Shown: in pieces, positions 52,225-61,357 of the stretch
How positions within the stretch are numbered: the first letter of the stretch is position 1
Layout of the letters: every line of letters begins with the position of its first letter
Source of the DNA: Streptomyces coeruleorubidus
GTDB taxonomy: Bacteria; Actinomycetota; Actinomycetes; Streptomycetales; Streptomycetaceae
Direction: 5' to 3'
Length of the DNA: 64,000 nucleotides
Assembly: GCF_028885415.1 (NCBI RefSeq)
Contig: NZ_CP118527.1
Location: forward strand, 4,464,001-4,528,000
Notes under the pieces: generated by a model
What the model was told of the DNA's origin: nothing
The model's database searches: none
The model's input: only the letters and a program-made list of their open reading frames with translations
Made by a program: the position numbers and the translations under genes

Positions 52225-52707
52225 TCAGGAGGCGAGAACCTCGTCGAGCAGGGCCTCGGCCTTGTCCTCGTTGGTGTTCTCCGCGAGAGCGAGTTCGCTC
52301 ACCAGAATCTGGCGGGCCTTGGCGAGCATGCGCTTCTCACCAGCGGAGAGTCCACGCTCGCGCTCACGACGCCACAGGTCACGCACCACTTCCGCGACCT
52401 TGATGACATCGCCCGAGGCGAGCTTCTCCAGGTTTGCCTTGTAACGACGGGACCAGTTCGTGGGCTCCTCGGCGTACGGCGCGCGCAGCACCTCGAAGAC
52501 TCGGTCCAGCCCGTCCTGACCGACCACATCACGCACGCCGACGAACTCCGCATTGTCCGCTGGCACACGCACTGTCAGGTCACCCTGGGCGACCTTCAGC
52601 ACCAAGTAGGTCTTGTCCACGCCTTTGATCTGGCGAGTTTCGATAGCCTCGATCAGCGCGGCCCCGTGATGGGGATAGACCACGGTGTCGCCAACCTTGA
52701 ACGTCAT
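52225..52707 (-). CDS. carD: CarD-family RNA polymerase-binding regulator
   Basis: A 160-residue CarD/CdnL protein. It stabilises RNA polymerase open complexes at rRNA and other promoters. The N-terminal Tudor-like RNAP-interaction domain ([40 protein letters not shown]) is followed by the helical DNA-binding domain with the conserved tryptophan in [18 protein letters not shown] and [20 protein letters not shown]. It is essential in mycobacteria. ATG 52707. Confidence 0.96.
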   Translation of the reverse strand: MTFKVGDTVVYPHHGAALIEAIETRQIKGVDKTYLVLKVAQGDLTVRVPADNAEFVGVRDVVGQDGLDRVFEVLRAPYAEEPTNWSRRYKANLEKLASGDVIKVAEVVRDLWRRERERGLSAGEKRMLAKARQILVSELALAENTNEDKAEALLDEVLAS

Positions 52708-53289
52708 GTGACAGGTACCCCTTCCGTGGCTATCCAGAGTAACACGGAAACTGCGGGTTCTGAATGGCGTTTTCGCAGGTCAGGGCACATCTCGGGGCTT
52801 GACAAGTCCAACAGGAACGTGCTTCGGACAGGGAGTGGAAGAAGGTATTCGCAGGTCGGAGCGGCTCTCCGGGCCGAGCGAAACGCGTACGTTACACACA
52901 TCCGGAGCCTCCTCCGAGCGGCCGAACATCCCCATATGTCCGGTTCCGTATGATCGACTTCCGCTACTCCGTTCGGCGGCCCGAGCCGGGTTCCGGTCGA
53001 ATCCGGAATTGATCACGAGGCGTCCGGGCGAGCCGTCGGTGATCAATTCCGAGGTGGTCCGCACATTCCTTCACGGAAAATTTGCGCTGCTGTCCGAGGC
53101 TCTTATGTGAATGCCGGACGAGCACCCCGCCAATGTGACCCAGGAGTCACTGTGGCCCAGGTGGGATCACAGGTGCCGGGGGGTCGGGTGCGGCCGTGCC
53201 GGAACGGCTCGGTAACCTGAGGCCGCTGACAGACACTTAGGGCGGCTTTATCGGCCGCTCCGCTCTCGAGTCAAGGAGTTGCCGCCGCC
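52708..53289. promoter_or_regulatory. 582-bp divergent region of carD and a lipoprotein gene
   Basis: It contains an inverted repeat with 13-bp arms (CGGAATTGATCAC 53004-53016 and GTGATCAATTCCG 53039-53051). The region is AT-richer around 52730-52830 (GTTACTCTGG on the carD strand could be a -10 region). Open frames here have no coding support. Confidence 0.5.
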
Positions 53290-53970
53290 GTGAGCAGCAG
53301 CCTTCGACGCGGCGCCCTCGCCGCTGCCGCCATCGCGTTCTCCGTCGCCTCGCTCGCCGCGTGCGGTGCCGGCAACAACGCGCAGACCCTCGAGATCCAG
53401 CCGGACCACGCGGCCACGAGCGTCGGCAACATCAAGGTCCAGAACGCGATCGTGATCACGCAGCCCGACCTCGAGTCGACCGGCCCGGCCGCGATCTCCG
53501 CCACCTTCTTCAACTCCGGCAGCACCGCCGAGACGCTGGAGTCCATCACCCTCCCCGGCACCGGCGAGAAGGCCGAGCTCAAGCCCGCCAAGGGCGGCAG
53601 CCTGAGCATCCCGGCCGGCGGCAGCCTGGTCCTGGGCGGCAAGGACAACGCCACGGCCATGCTGCCGAGCGGCCGCGAGGCCGCCCAGGACGGCAACGCC
53701 CAGGAGGTCACCTTCACCTTCAGCAAGACCGGTGACGTGAGCCTGCGCGCGTTCGTCGTCCCCGCCGAGCACCACTTCACCGAGTGGGGCCCGACCGAGG
53801 TCCCGGCCGCGCCGGGCGGCTCGGGCTCCCCCTCGGGCTCTCCCTCCGGGACGCCGGCCGGGACGGAGAGCCCCGCCGCCGGCGAGACCCCGGGCGGCCA
53901 CGAGTCGCCGGACACGCCGACCGACGCGGCGTCCGCGAGCGCGTCGACGGGCGCGGGCGCCGGGCACTGA
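53290..53970 (+). CDS. Secreted lipoprotein, copper-chaperone-like (PCu(A)C type) fold
   Basis: A 226-residue lipoprotein with a lipobox (SVASLAACGAG, cysteine about residue 25). The ~130-residue middle domain resembles DUF461/PCu(A)C-like beta proteins: AIVITQPDLESTGPAAISAT, FFNSGSTAETLESITLPGTG, KGGSLSIPAGGSLVLGGKDN. The usual His/Met copper ligands are not evident. The tail is rich in S, P, G and T. GTG 53290. Between carD and phoP, as in other Streptomyces. Confidence 0.85.
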   Translation: MSSSLRRGALAAAAIAFSVASLAACGAGNNAQTLEIQPDHAATSVGNIKVQNAIVITQPDLESTGPAAISATFFNSGSTAETLESITLPGTGEKAELKPAKGGSLSIPAGGSLVLGGKDNATAMLPSGREAAQDGNAQEVTFTFSKTGDVSLRAFVVPAEHHFTEWGPTEVPAAPGGSGSPSGSPSGTPAGTESPAAGETPGGHESPDTPTDAASASASTGAGAGH

Positions 53971-53990
53971 GCCTGCGCCAGGCAGTCGTA

Positions 53991-54028
53991 CGAAAGGGCG
54001 GGACCTCCTGGGAGGTCCCGCCCTTTCG
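53991..54028. terminator. Bidirectional terminator
   Basis: Perfect 18-bp stem CGAAAGGGCGGGACCTCC / GGAGGTCCCGCCCTTTCG with a 2-base apex, between the convergent lipoprotein and phoP genes. Confidence 0.92.
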
Positions 54029-54049
54029 CGTTCGTCCTACGCGGCCGGC

Positions 54050-54730
54050 TTACGGCTCGAACTTGTAGCCCAGGCCGCGGACCGTGACCAGGTAGCGCGG
54101 GGCGCCCGGGTCCGGCTCGATCTTGGCGCGCAGGCGCTTGACGTGGACGTCGAGGGTCTTGGTGTCACCGACGTAGTCGGCGCCCCAGACCCGGTCGATG
54201 AGCTGCATGCGGGTCAGCACGCGACCGGCGTTGCGCAGCAGCATCTCCAGCAGGTCGAACTCCTTCAGCGGCAGGTCGACCTTGGTGCCGCCGACGGTGA
54301 CCACGTGCCGGTCGACGTCCATGCGGACCGGGCCGGCCTCCAGCGCGGCCGGAGTCACCTCCTCCGGCTCACCTCTGCGGCGCAGCACGGCGCGGATACG
54401 GGCGACCAGCTCGCGGGAGGAGAAGGGCTTGGTGACGTAGTCGTCGGCTCCTATCTCCAGGCCGACGACCTTGTCGATCTCGCTGTCCTTGGCGGTCACC
54501 ATGATGACGGGGACGTTGGAGCGGCCGCGAAGCTGGCGGCAGACCTCGGTGCCCGGCAGGCCGGGCAGCATCAGGTCGAGGAGGACGAGGTCGGCGCCGT
54601 TGCGCTCGAACTCGTCGAGTCCGTCGGGCCCGGTGGTCGCGACGGCGACCTCGAAGCCCTCCTTGCGGAGCATGTACGACAGGGCGTCGGAGAAGGACTC
54701 CTCGTCCTCGACGACGAGCACTCGGGTCAC
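54050..54730 (-). CDS. phoP: Phosphate response regulator PhoP (OmpR family)
   Basis: A 226-residue regulator of phosphate starvation and of antibiotic production in Streptomyces. The receiver domain has VLVVEDEESFSDAL, the phosphorylated aspartate in LVLLDLMLPGLPG, and YVTKPFSSREL. The C-terminal winged helix includes LPLKEFDLLEMLLRNAGRVL, TLDVHVKRLRAKIEPDPGAP and VRGLGYKFEP. GTG 54730 overlaps the phoR stop by 4 bp. Confidence 0.94.
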   Translation of the reverse strand: MTRVLVVEDEESFSDALSYMLRKEGFEVAVATTGPDGLDEFERNGADLVLLDLMLPGLPGTEVCRQLRGRSNVPVIMVTAKDSEIDKVVGLEIGADDYVTKPFSSRELVARIRAVLRRRGEPEEVTPAALEAGPVRMDVDRHVVTVGGTKVDLPLKEFDLLEMLLRNAGRVLTRMQLIDRVWGADYVGDTKTLDVHVKRLRAKIEPDPGAPRYLVTVRGLGYKFEP

Positions 54731-56019
54731 GGAAGGACCTCCGGGGCAGGAAGCGTTTCGTACGCGGTTGATTCGGGGGATGTGGGGGTGGACCGCCCGG
54801 CCTCTTCGTCGAGGCCCGCGCCTCCTGCGCGTTCTGTTCGGGCGGGCTGCTGATGTGCGCGGTCGCGGGCCGCACCGGCCTCCGGCAGCCGCAGGGTGAA
54901 GGTGGAGCCCTGGCCTTCGGCGCTCCACACGGTGACCTCCCCGCCGTGCGAGGCGGCCACGTGCTTCACGATCGCCAGCCCCAGTCCCGTACCACCGGTG
55001 GCACGGGAGCGGGCCGGGTCGACGCGGTAGAAGCGCTCGAAGATGCGCTCCTTGTCCTTGTCGGAGATGCCGATGCCCTGGTCGGTGACGGCGATCTCGA
55101 TGTGTTCCCCGCCGGGCGCGTTCACCTTGCGGGCCGCTATGCCGACGCGGGTACGGGCGGGCGAGTAGTTGACCGCGTTCTCGACGAGGTTGCCGAGGGC
55201 GGCGGCGAGCTGGCCGCGGTTGCCCCACACATGCAGGTCGGCGGTGCCGCCCGCGGCCATGGTGATCTCTTTGGTGCCGGCCTGGTGCCGGCAGCGGTCT
55301 ATGGCCTCGGCGACGAGCTCGTCGACGCGGACCGGCTCGGCGTCCTCCAGCGGATCGTCGTTCTGCACCCGCGACAGGTCGATGAGCTCCTGCACCAGGC
55401 TGGTGAGCCGGGTGGCCTCGATCTGCATGCGCCCGGCGAACCGCTCCACGGCCTCGGGGTCGTCGGAGGCGTCCATGACGGCCTCGGACAGCAGCGAGAG
55501 GGCGCCGACGGGCGTCTTCAGCTCATGGCTCACGTTGGCGACGAAGTCGCGCCGGACCGCCTCGATCCGGCGGGCCTCGGTGAGGTCCTCCACGAGCAGC
55601 AGCACCAGCCGGGAGCCGAGCGGCGCGACCCGCGCCGAGACGGCCAGGGCCTCCCCGCGTCCGGTGCCGCGCCGGGGCAGGTCCAGCTCGACCTGGCGTA
55701 TCTCCCCGTCGCGCCGGGTGTCCCGGGCCATCTGGAGCATCGGCTCGACGGCGAGCTTGCCGCCGCGGACCAGGCCGAGGGCGTACGCCGCCGAGCTGGC
55801 CTTGACCACGGCGTCCGCCTCGTCGAGCACGACGGCGGAGGACCTGAGGACCGACAGGACGGTGTCCACGCCCGGGGGCAGCACCGGGTCCGTGTGCAGG
55901 GAGGTCCGTGTCGGGCGCTTCTGTTCGCGCTCACTCCAGCGGAACGCCAGCATGGCGATGACGCCGGTGAGCACCCCGGCGATCGCAGCCGCTGCGGCGA
56001 CCGCCGCGTTCACGTCCAT
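54727..56019 (-). CDS. phoR: Phosphate sensor histidine kinase PhoR
   Basis: A 430-residue SenX3-type kinase and partner of PhoP. One N-terminal membrane span (about 3-25), a PAS-like domain (40-150), the H-box DFVANVSHELKTPVGALSLL, N-box LAAALGNLVENAVNYSPART, and G-boxes TDQGIGISDKDKERIFERFY and ATGGTGLGLAIVKHVAASHG. The C-terminal ~45 residues are a low-complexity tail. ATG 56019. Divergent from phoU across PHO-box-like repeats. Confidence 0.94.
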   Translation of the reverse strand: MDVNAAVAAAAAIAGVLTGVIAMLAFRWSEREQKRPTRTSLHTDPVLPPGVDTVLSVLRSSAVVLDEADAVVKASSAAYALGLVRGGKLAVEPMLQMARDTRRDGEIRQVELDLPRRGTGRGEALAVSARVAPLGSRLVLLLVEDLTEARRIEAVRRDFVANVSHELKTPVGALSLLSEAVMDASDDPEAVERFAGRMQIEATRLTSLVQELIDLSRVQNDDPLEDAEPVRVDELVAEAIDRCRHQAGTKEITMAAGGTADLHVWGNRGQLAAALGNLVENAVNYSPARTRVGIAARKVNAPGGEHIEIAVTDQGIGISDKDKERIFERFYRVDPARSRATGGTGLGLAIVKHVAASHGGEVTVWSAEGQGSTFTLRLPEAGAARDRAHQQPARTERAGGAGLDEEAGRSTPTSPESTAYETLPAPEVLP

Positions 56020-56092
56020 GCACCCAGGTTAGGCATGGGTCGGGCACGGGCCACAGCCGTCGGGCTACGAGCTCGAACACTCGTCGCCCAGA

Positions 56093-56125
56093 GTTCACCT
56101 TGGAGCCAGTATTGGTTCATTTGGG
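56093..56125 (+). promoter_or_regulatory. PHO-box-like direct repeats
   Basis: GTTCACC at 56093-56099 and GTTCATT at 56115-56121, 22 bp apart (two 11-bp turns), with a degenerate middle unit (GAGCCAGTATT). PhoP in Streptomyces binds tandem 11-bp units with the consensus GTTCACC. Placed between phoR and phoU. Confidence 0.7.
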
Positions 56126-56265
56126 ATGACGGAAACGGACGCGTACGGGCCGGAACGTGGGAGCGTGGGGTTCGGACCATCGGTAATACGACAGTCGTAC
56201 CGCTGGTTGTTCGGTGGGCCCTGGCCCTATGAACCCCCGACCCAGACGCACGAGAGGGAAGCCTG

Positions 56266-56970
56266 ATGCGGGACGCGTACCACGAGGAACTGGACTCGAT
56301 CGGCGACGGTCTGGTGGAGATGGCCCGGCTGGTCGGCTCGGCGATCGGGCGCGCCACCACCGCCATGCTCGACTCCGACCTGAAGCTGGCCGAGAACGTC
56401 ATCGAGGCCGACCAGAAGGTCGACGAGCTCCAGCACGACCTGGAGGCCCGGGCCATTGCCCTGCTGGCCCGGCAGCAGCCGGTGGCGACGGACCTGCGCA
56501 TCGTCGTCACGTCGCTGCGCATGTCGGCCGACCTGGAGCGCTCGGGCGACCTCGCCCAGCACGTGGCGAAGCTCGCGCGCCTGCGCTACCCGGACCGCGC
56601 GGTCCCGAGCGACCTGCACGCCACCATCCTGGAGATGGGCCAGCTCGCCCAGCGCCTGATGGCCAAGGCCGCCGAGGTGATCATCACCAAGGACGTCGAC
56701 CTGGCACTCCAGCTGGAGCAGGACGACGACGCGATGGACCTGCTGCACCGCACCCTCTTCCAGCACCTGATGGACGACCGCTGGAAGCACGGCATCGAGA
56801 CGGCCGTGGACGTGACGCTGCTCGGCCGCTACTACGAGCGGTTCGCCGACCACGCGGTCTCGGTCGCCAAGCGGGTGGTGTACCTGGTGACGGGTGAGCA
56901 CGCGGACGAGCTCCAGACGACGGACGTACAGCCGGAGATCCAGGCGGTGACGGGGTCGGAGAGCGCCTGA
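56266..56970 (+). CDS. phoU: Phosphate transport regulator PhoU
   Basis: A 234-residue all-helical protein made of two three-helix repeats, each with the PhoU metal-binding E/DxxxD signature: IEADQKVDELQHDLEARAIA (first) and LEQDDDAMDLLHRTLFQHLM (second). The repeats also have QQPVATDLRIVVTSLRMSAD. PhoU links the Pst transporter to PhoR signalling. ATG 56266 follows GAGAGGGAAGCC. Divergent from phoR-phoP. Confidence 0.95.
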   Translation: MRDAYHEELDSIGDGLVEMARLVGSAIGRATTAMLDSDLKLAENVIEADQKVDELQHDLEARAIALLARQQPVATDLRIVVTSLRMSADLERSGDLAQHVAKLARLRYPDRAVPSDLHATILEMGQLAQRLMAKAAEVIITKDVDLALQLEQDDDAMDLLHRTLFQHLMDDRWKHGIETAVDVTLLGRYYERFADHAVSVAKRVVYLVTGEHADELQTTDVQPEIQAVTGSESA

Positions 56971-57070
56971 CCTTCGGTCGCTGGGGCGCGCGGGCGCCTC
57001 TGTGCGCCGTTGATGCGCCCAGCGGAACGGGCGTCCAATGGGCACAGGCACCAGCCTTGAGGAGGGACCC

Positions 57071-57226
57071 ATGGCCGAATCCCCCGACACCACGCCCGAC
57101 CCCACGCAGGATCGCCAGACCGAGCAGCCCGTCGAGATCAGGAACCTGCCCCTGGTCGCCGCGTGCGGCTGCGGCTCGGGCTGCGGCTGCGGGTGCCAGT
57201 CGGGCAGCCCCTGCCAGTGCGGCTGA
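57071..57226 (+). CDS. 51-residue cysteine-rich peptide
   Basis: ATG 57071 is preceded by GAGGAGGGACCC. The first ~30 residues are acidic and polar. The end is ACGCGSGCGCGCQSGSPCQC plus G, with seven cysteines mostly in CxC spacing, metallothionein-like. It stands 153 bp before a gene for a DUF4242 protein, a family whose S. coelicolor member binds nickel. A metal-binding role is inferred from composition. Confidence 0.65.
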   Translation: MAESPDTTPDPTQDRQTEQPVEIRNLPLVAACGCGSGCGCGCQSGSPCQCG

Positions 57227-57379
57227 CGCCGGCACCGTTCGTACGACCAGCAGGGCTCCGGTGGCTCGCCGCCGGGGCCCTGCGGCGTTGTGGTCGCCTC
57301 CGTGCCCGTACGGGCGGACCATGGAAGTACGCCCGCTGTCCTGGCGTACCGCCGGCTACTGGGAAGGAGGCGCGACGTC

Positions 57380-57631
57380 ATGGCCAAGTTCATGGATGTC
57401 CACCACAGCATGAAGGGCATCACGGAAGAGCAGCTGCGCGAGGCCCACGACGCGGACCTCGCCATTGAGAAGGACGAGAGCGTCCACTTCGAGGCGGCCT
57501 GGGCGGACCCGGAGTCCGGCCTCGTCTACTGCCTCTCCGAGGCACCCTCCGCGGAAGCGGTCCAGCGCATCCACGAACGCGCGGGGCACAAGGCGGACGA
57601 GATCCATCCGGTGCCGTTGGCGGTCTCGTGA
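57380..57631 (+). CDS. DUF4242 protein (SCO4226-type nickel-binding family)
   Basis: An 83-residue ferredoxin-like protein: KFMDVHHSMKGITEEQLREA, VHFEAAWADPESGLVYCLSE and ERAGHKADEIHPVP. The S. coelicolor homologue SCO4226 has been described as a nickel-binding protein. The conserved histidines (VHH, AGH, EIHP) and the glutamates are kept. ATG 57380 behind AAGGAGGCG. The physiological role is not known. Confidence 0.88.
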   Translation: MAKFMDVHHSMKGITEEQLREAHDADLAIEKDESVHFEAAWADPESGLVYCLSEAPSAEAVQRIHERAGHKADEIHPVPLAVS

Positions 57632-57655
57632 GCTGAGCGGTGCGGTCGGCCCGTC

Positions 57656-58912
57656 TCAGGGAGCACTCCGGCAGAACTCGGATGCGACAGCGGCGTCCTC
57701 CAGGCGCTGCTCGCCCCAGTCGCCGTTGCGGTTCATGGTCATGACCTGCCGGCCGTCCGCCGAGGCGAGGGTGCGGGTCGCGGAGCCGGGGATCATGCCG
57801 CCGTGCCCCCAGGCCCAGCAGCCCTCCGCCAGCTTGAAGTGCCGTAGGCCCAGGCCGTAGACGTCCTGCGGGCCGCCGTGGCCCTTGTCCCCGTCGACGG
57901 GGACGGCGTCGAGGAGTTGCCGCTGCTGTGCGGGCGGCAGCAGGTCACCGGCCAGCAGCCTGGACAGGAAGGTGTTCACATCGCCCACGGTCGAGATCAT
58001 CTGCCCTGCGGAGAAGGCGACCGTGGGACTGAACTCGGTGACGTCGCGCACCTTCGCCTGCGGCCCGTCCTCGAAGAGCGTCGAGTAGTGCCGCGCGTGG
58101 GGTGAGGGCAGCCCGGGCGAGGTGCCCGGCACGCTCGTGCCGCGCAGACCGAGCGGTCGTATGACGAGGCGCTCGACGGCGTGCGCGTAACTGCAGCCCG
58201 TGGCCTTCTCTATGACCATGCCGGCGAGGACGTAGTTGGTGTCCGAGTAGTCCCACTTGCCGGGCCGGCCGGGCTTGCTGCCCTGCTCCGGCTGGAAGTT
58301 CGGCGGATGGGCGAGCGCGATGTCCACCAGCTCCCGGGGGGACCACCTGGTGTACCGGTTGCGGTCGAACTCGTCGCCCGCGTACCCGGCCCGGAAGCCG
58401 GCGTCCATGTTGTAGTCGAAGATCCCGCTCGTGTGGTTGAGCAGGTGCCGCACGGTGATGTGCCCGGGCCGGTACCCGTTGCCGCGCACCACTCCCGGCA
58501 GCCACTTGGCCACGCTGTCGTCCAGCGACAGCCTTCCCTGGGCTTCCAGCTTGAGCAGCACCGTGGCGGTGAAGGTCTTGGTCACGCTGGCGATGCGGAA
58601 CCTCTCGTGGGTGCTCCGCGGCCGCTCCGAGCCGAGCTTTCGGACACCGGCCCGGCCGTCCCACACTCCGTGCCGGTCGCGGACCTGGGCGATGACGCCC
58701 GGGGTGCCCTGCGCGACGATCTCGTTCAGCACGGCCTGGGTCGTGGCATGGGCTGCCTGGCCCTCCGGCTGTAATCGGGGCGGCGGGCTGTGGGACGGAC
58801 CGGCCCCCGCGGAGGTGGCGACGGCGAGCATGGCCGTGCCGACGAGGGCGGCGAGGACGGAGAGGACGGCGGGGAGGCGACGGGCTGACTGCTGCTGCCG
58901 GTGGTGGGTCAT
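57656..58912 (-). CDS. Secreted serine hydrolase (beta-lactamase/DD-peptidase fold)
   Basis: A 418-residue exported protein with a signal peptide (VLSVLAALVGTAMLAVATSA). The class C beta-lactamase-like active site is present: SxxK in RIASVTKTFTA, YxN in WDYSDTNYVLAG (the serine precedes D, so the motif is YSD), and a C-terminal WGHGGMIPG taking the KTG place (HGG). Typical of D-Ala-D-Ala carboxypeptidases and esterases of Streptomyces. ATG 58912. Confidence 0.88.
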   Translation of the reverse strand: MTHHRQQQSARRLPAVLSVLAALVGTAMLAVATSAGAGPSHSPPPRLQPEGQAAHATTQAVLNEIVAQGTPGVIAQVRDRHGVWDGRAGVRKLGSERPRSTHERFRIASVTKTFTATVLLKLEAQGRLSLDDSVAKWLPGVVRGNGYRPGHITVRHLLNHTSGIFDYNMDAGFRAGYAGDEFDRNRYTRWSPRELVDIALAHPPNFQPEQGSKPGRPGKWDYSDTNYVLAGMVIEKATGCSYAHAVERLVIRPLGLRGTSVPGTSPGLPSPHARHYSTLFEDGPQAKVRDVTEFSPTVAFSAGQMISTVGDVNTFLSRLLAGDLLPPAQQRQLLDAVPVDGDKGHGGPQDVYGLGLRHFKLAEGCWAWGHGGMIPGSATRTLASADGRQVMTMNRNGDWGEQRLEDAAVASEFCRSAP

Positions 58913-58969
58913 GGGAACAGCTCATCAAGCGCCGTATCCGCACACCATCGGGAACATCCCGGAAACGGA

Positions 58970-60316
58970 TCAGGGTCCGGACGCGGAACGCTCCGGGACC
59001 TGCCCCAGGGCTCCGGCGGCAGGTTCATCAGCCGGTTCAGCCGGTTCAGCCGGCTTCTCCTCCGGCAGCCGCCGCATCAACGCCCCGTACCCCAGCCCGG
59101 CCACCGTACCGACCACCGCGCACAGCGCCCACAGCCACTCCGCCCCGAACCGGTCGATCACGTAGCCGGACATCAGCGGGGCGACGAGCGCGGCGACGGA
59201 CCAGGACATGGTGTACATCCCCTGGTAGCGCCCGCGTCCGTGGAGCGGGGACAGCCGGACGACGAGACCCGTCTGCGTCGGCGCGTTGACGATCTCGGCC
59301 AGCGTCCACACGCACACCGTGAGGGCGATGACGCCGACCGACCCGGCGAAGGCGGTGAGTCCGAAGCCGTACCCCGCGAGGAGCGAGGAGATGACGAGCA
59401 GCCGGCGGGGGTCGCGGTGCTCGATGAACCGCGTGACCGGGATCTGGAGTACGACGATCAGGACGCCGTTCACGGCGATCGCCATGCCGTACTCGGCCGG
59501 CGTGAACCCGGCCTCGCCCATCGCCACCGGCAGCCCGATCGACCCCTGCTGGAAGATCAGCGCGACGAGGAAGGACAGTCCGACGACGCTCATGAAGCGC
59601 CCGTCGCGCAGTAAGGTCCCGAGGCTGACGGAGCTGTCGGGGGCGGCGGCCGACTTCTCGGAGGCGACGGCCGACTTCTCGGACGTGGCGGCCGTCCTCA
59701 CCGTCTCGGCGGGCTTGGACTCCGGCAGCCGCAGGAAGACGAGGATCGCGCAGACCATCGTCATCCCCGCCTCGATCAGGAACCCGGCGCGATAGCTGAC
59801 CTCGGCGATGAACCCGGCGGCCATGGAGGACACGGCGAAGCCGAGGTTGATGGCCCAGTAGTTGAGGGAGAAGGCGCGGATACGGTCCTCCGGCCGCACG
59901 ATGTCCGCCATCATCGCCTGCACGGCGGGCCGGGACGCGTTGCTGGCCATGCCGACGAGGAACGCGACGCCGGCGATCGCGACCGGGTGGTGCACGAACC
60001 CGAGGAACGCGACGGACACGGCGGTCGAGGCCTGCGCGATCAGCAGCGTCGGCCGCCGCCCCAGCCGGTCGGTCATCACGCCGCCGCCCAGCGAGGAGAT
60101 CACCCCGCCGAGCCCGTGCAGGGCGGCGACCAGACCGGCGTACGTGGCGGAGTAGCCGCGGTCGAGCGTCAGGTACAGCGCCATGAAGGTGGCGACGAAG
60201 GCGCCGAGCCGGTTGACGAGGGTGCTGGTCCACAGCCACCAGAACTCGCGGGGCAGTCCGGAGACGGTCTCCCGGACGGCACGTCTGGCACGCAGGGCGT
60301 ACGGCATGGACGACAT
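58970..60316 (-). CDS. MFS transporter, drug-efflux type
   Basis: A 448-residue protein with 12 predicted membrane spans. It has the MFS motif A region GGGVMTDRLGRRPTLLIAQA between spans 2 and 3, and a second-half counterpart RFIEHRDPRRLLVISSLL. An alanine/serine/glutamate-rich cytoplasmic loop (SEKSAVASEKSAAAPDSS) lies in the middle. The substrate is unknown. ATG 60316 behind GGGGGAG; the frame open to 60391 is not supported. Confidence 0.88.
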   Translation of the reverse strand: MSSMPYALRARRAVRETVSGLPREFWWLWTSTLVNRLGAFVATFMALYLTLDRGYSATYAGLVAALHGLGGVISSLGGGVMTDRLGRRPTLLIAQASTAVSVAFLGFVHHPVAIAGVAFLVGMASNASRPAVQAMMADIVRPEDRIRAFSLNYWAINLGFAVSSMAAGFIAEVSYRAGFLIEAGMTMVCAILVFLRLPESKPAETVRTAATSEKSAVASEKSAAAPDSSVSLGTLLRDGRFMSVVGLSFLVALIFQQGSIGLPVAMGEAGFTPAEYGMAIAVNGVLIVVLQIPVTRFIEHRDPRRLLVISSLLAGYGFGLTAFAGSVGVIALTVCVWTLAEIVNAPTQTGLVVRLSPLHGRGRYQGMYTMSWSVAALVAPLMSGYVIDRFGAEWLWALCAVVGTVAGLGYGALMRRLPEEKPAEPAEPADEPAAGALGQVPERSASGP

Positions 60317-60498
60317 GGGCTCCCCCGAGCGCAAGGGTGTAAGGGCGTGAGGACGACGCAGCGGTGTAAGTGGCACAGCCAGCACGCACAAGTTACAAAG
60401 CGCGGTTGACAGAGGCCACTCAATTAACAGAACCCGTCAAACGTCCGCCTGCCGGGCAGCCACGCGAACGGGCGAATGCGTGGATTACGCTCTGGGGC

Positions 60499-61260
60499 AT
60501 GGCCGACGCACCGTACAAGCTGATCCTCCTCCGCCACGGCGAGAGCGAGTGGAACGAGAAGAACCTGTTCACCGGCTGGGTGGACGTCAACCTGACGGCG
60601 AAGGGCGAGAAGGAGGCGACGCGCGGCGGCGAGCTGCTGAAGGACGCCGGCCTGCTCCCCGACGTCGTGCACACGTCCCTCCAGAAGCGCGCCATCCGCA
60701 CCGCGCAGCTCGCCCTGGAGTCCGCCGACCGCCTCTGGATCCCGGTCCACCGCAGCTGGCGCCTGAACGAGCGCCACTACGGCGCCCTCCAGGGCAAGGA
60801 CAAGGCCCAGACTCTCGCCGAGTTCGGTGAGGAGCAGTTCATGCTGTGGCGCCGCTCCTACGACACCCCGCCGCCGGCGCTGGACCGCGACGCCGAGTAC
60901 TCCCAGTTCTCCGACCCGCGCTACGCGACCCTCCCGCCGGAGCTGCGCCCGCAGACGGAGTGCCTCAAGGACGTCGTCGTCCGCATGCTCCCGTACTGGT
61001 TCGACGCGATCGTCCCCGACCTGCTCACCGGCCGCACGGTCCTGGTCGCCGCCCACGGCAACAGCCTGCGCGCCCTGGTCAAGCACCTGGACGGCATCTC
61101 CGACGCGGACATCGCGGGCCTCAACATCCCGACGGGCATCCCGCTGTCCTACGAACTCGACGCCGACTTCAAGCCGGTGAACCCGGGCGGGACGTACCTG
61201 GACCCTGAGGCGGCTGCGGCGGCTATCGAGGCGGTCAAGAACCAGGGGAAGAAGAAGTAA
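60499..61260 (+). CDS. gpmA: 2,3-bisphosphoglycerate-dependent phosphoglycerate mutase
   Basis: A 253-residue glycolytic enzyme interconverting 3- and 2-phosphoglycerate. It has the histidine phosphatase motif [20 protein letters not shown] (phosphohistidine), [36 protein letters not shown] and [20 protein letters not shown] (second catalytic histidine). ATG 60499. Followed by a GC-stem terminator and a tRNA fragment. Confidence 0.96.
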   Translation: MADAPYKLILLRHGESEWNEKNLFTGWVDVNLTAKGEKEATRGGELLKDAGLLPDVVHTSLQKRAIRTAQLALESADRLWIPVHRSWRLNERHYGALQGKDKAQTLAEFGEEQFMLWRRSYDTPPPALDRDAEYSQFSDPRYATLPPELRPQTECLKDVVVRMLPYWFDAIVPDLLTGRTVLVAAHGNSLRALVKHLDGISDADIAGLNIPTGIPLSYELDADFKPVNPGGTYLDPEAAAAAIEAVKNQGKKK

Positions 61261-61274
61261 GACGTACTGCTCAA

Positions 61275-61309
61275 GCCCCCTGCCTGCGGTTTTCTCGCGA
61301 GCAGGGGGC
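61275..61309. terminator. gpmA terminator
   Basis: Stem GCCCCCTGC / GCAGGGGGC with a long loop, 15 bp after the gpmA stop. Confidence 0.7.
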
Positions 61310-61318
61310 GTGGAGCGG

Positions 61319-61351
61319 GTGCCGCAGGTTCGAATCCTGCTGGGGGCACCA
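61319..61351 (+). repeat. 3' fragment of a tRNA-Arg (candidate att scar)
   Basis: It holds the T-arm GCAGG-TTCGAAT-CCTGC, 3' acceptor strand TGGGGGC and ACCA of a tRNA, close to Streptomyces tRNA-Arg 3' ends. There is no D-arm, anticodon arm or matching 5' acceptor upstream, where the gpmA terminator lies instead. A terminator hairpin follows at 61358-61386. Confidence 0.7.
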
Positions 61352-61357
61352 GCGGAC

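Noticed and set aside
61275..61351. A complete tRNA gene after gpmA
   Set aside because: Only the T-arm and 3' acceptor strand pair properly. The upstream GC hairpin is the gpmA terminator and cannot form D- and anticodon arms.
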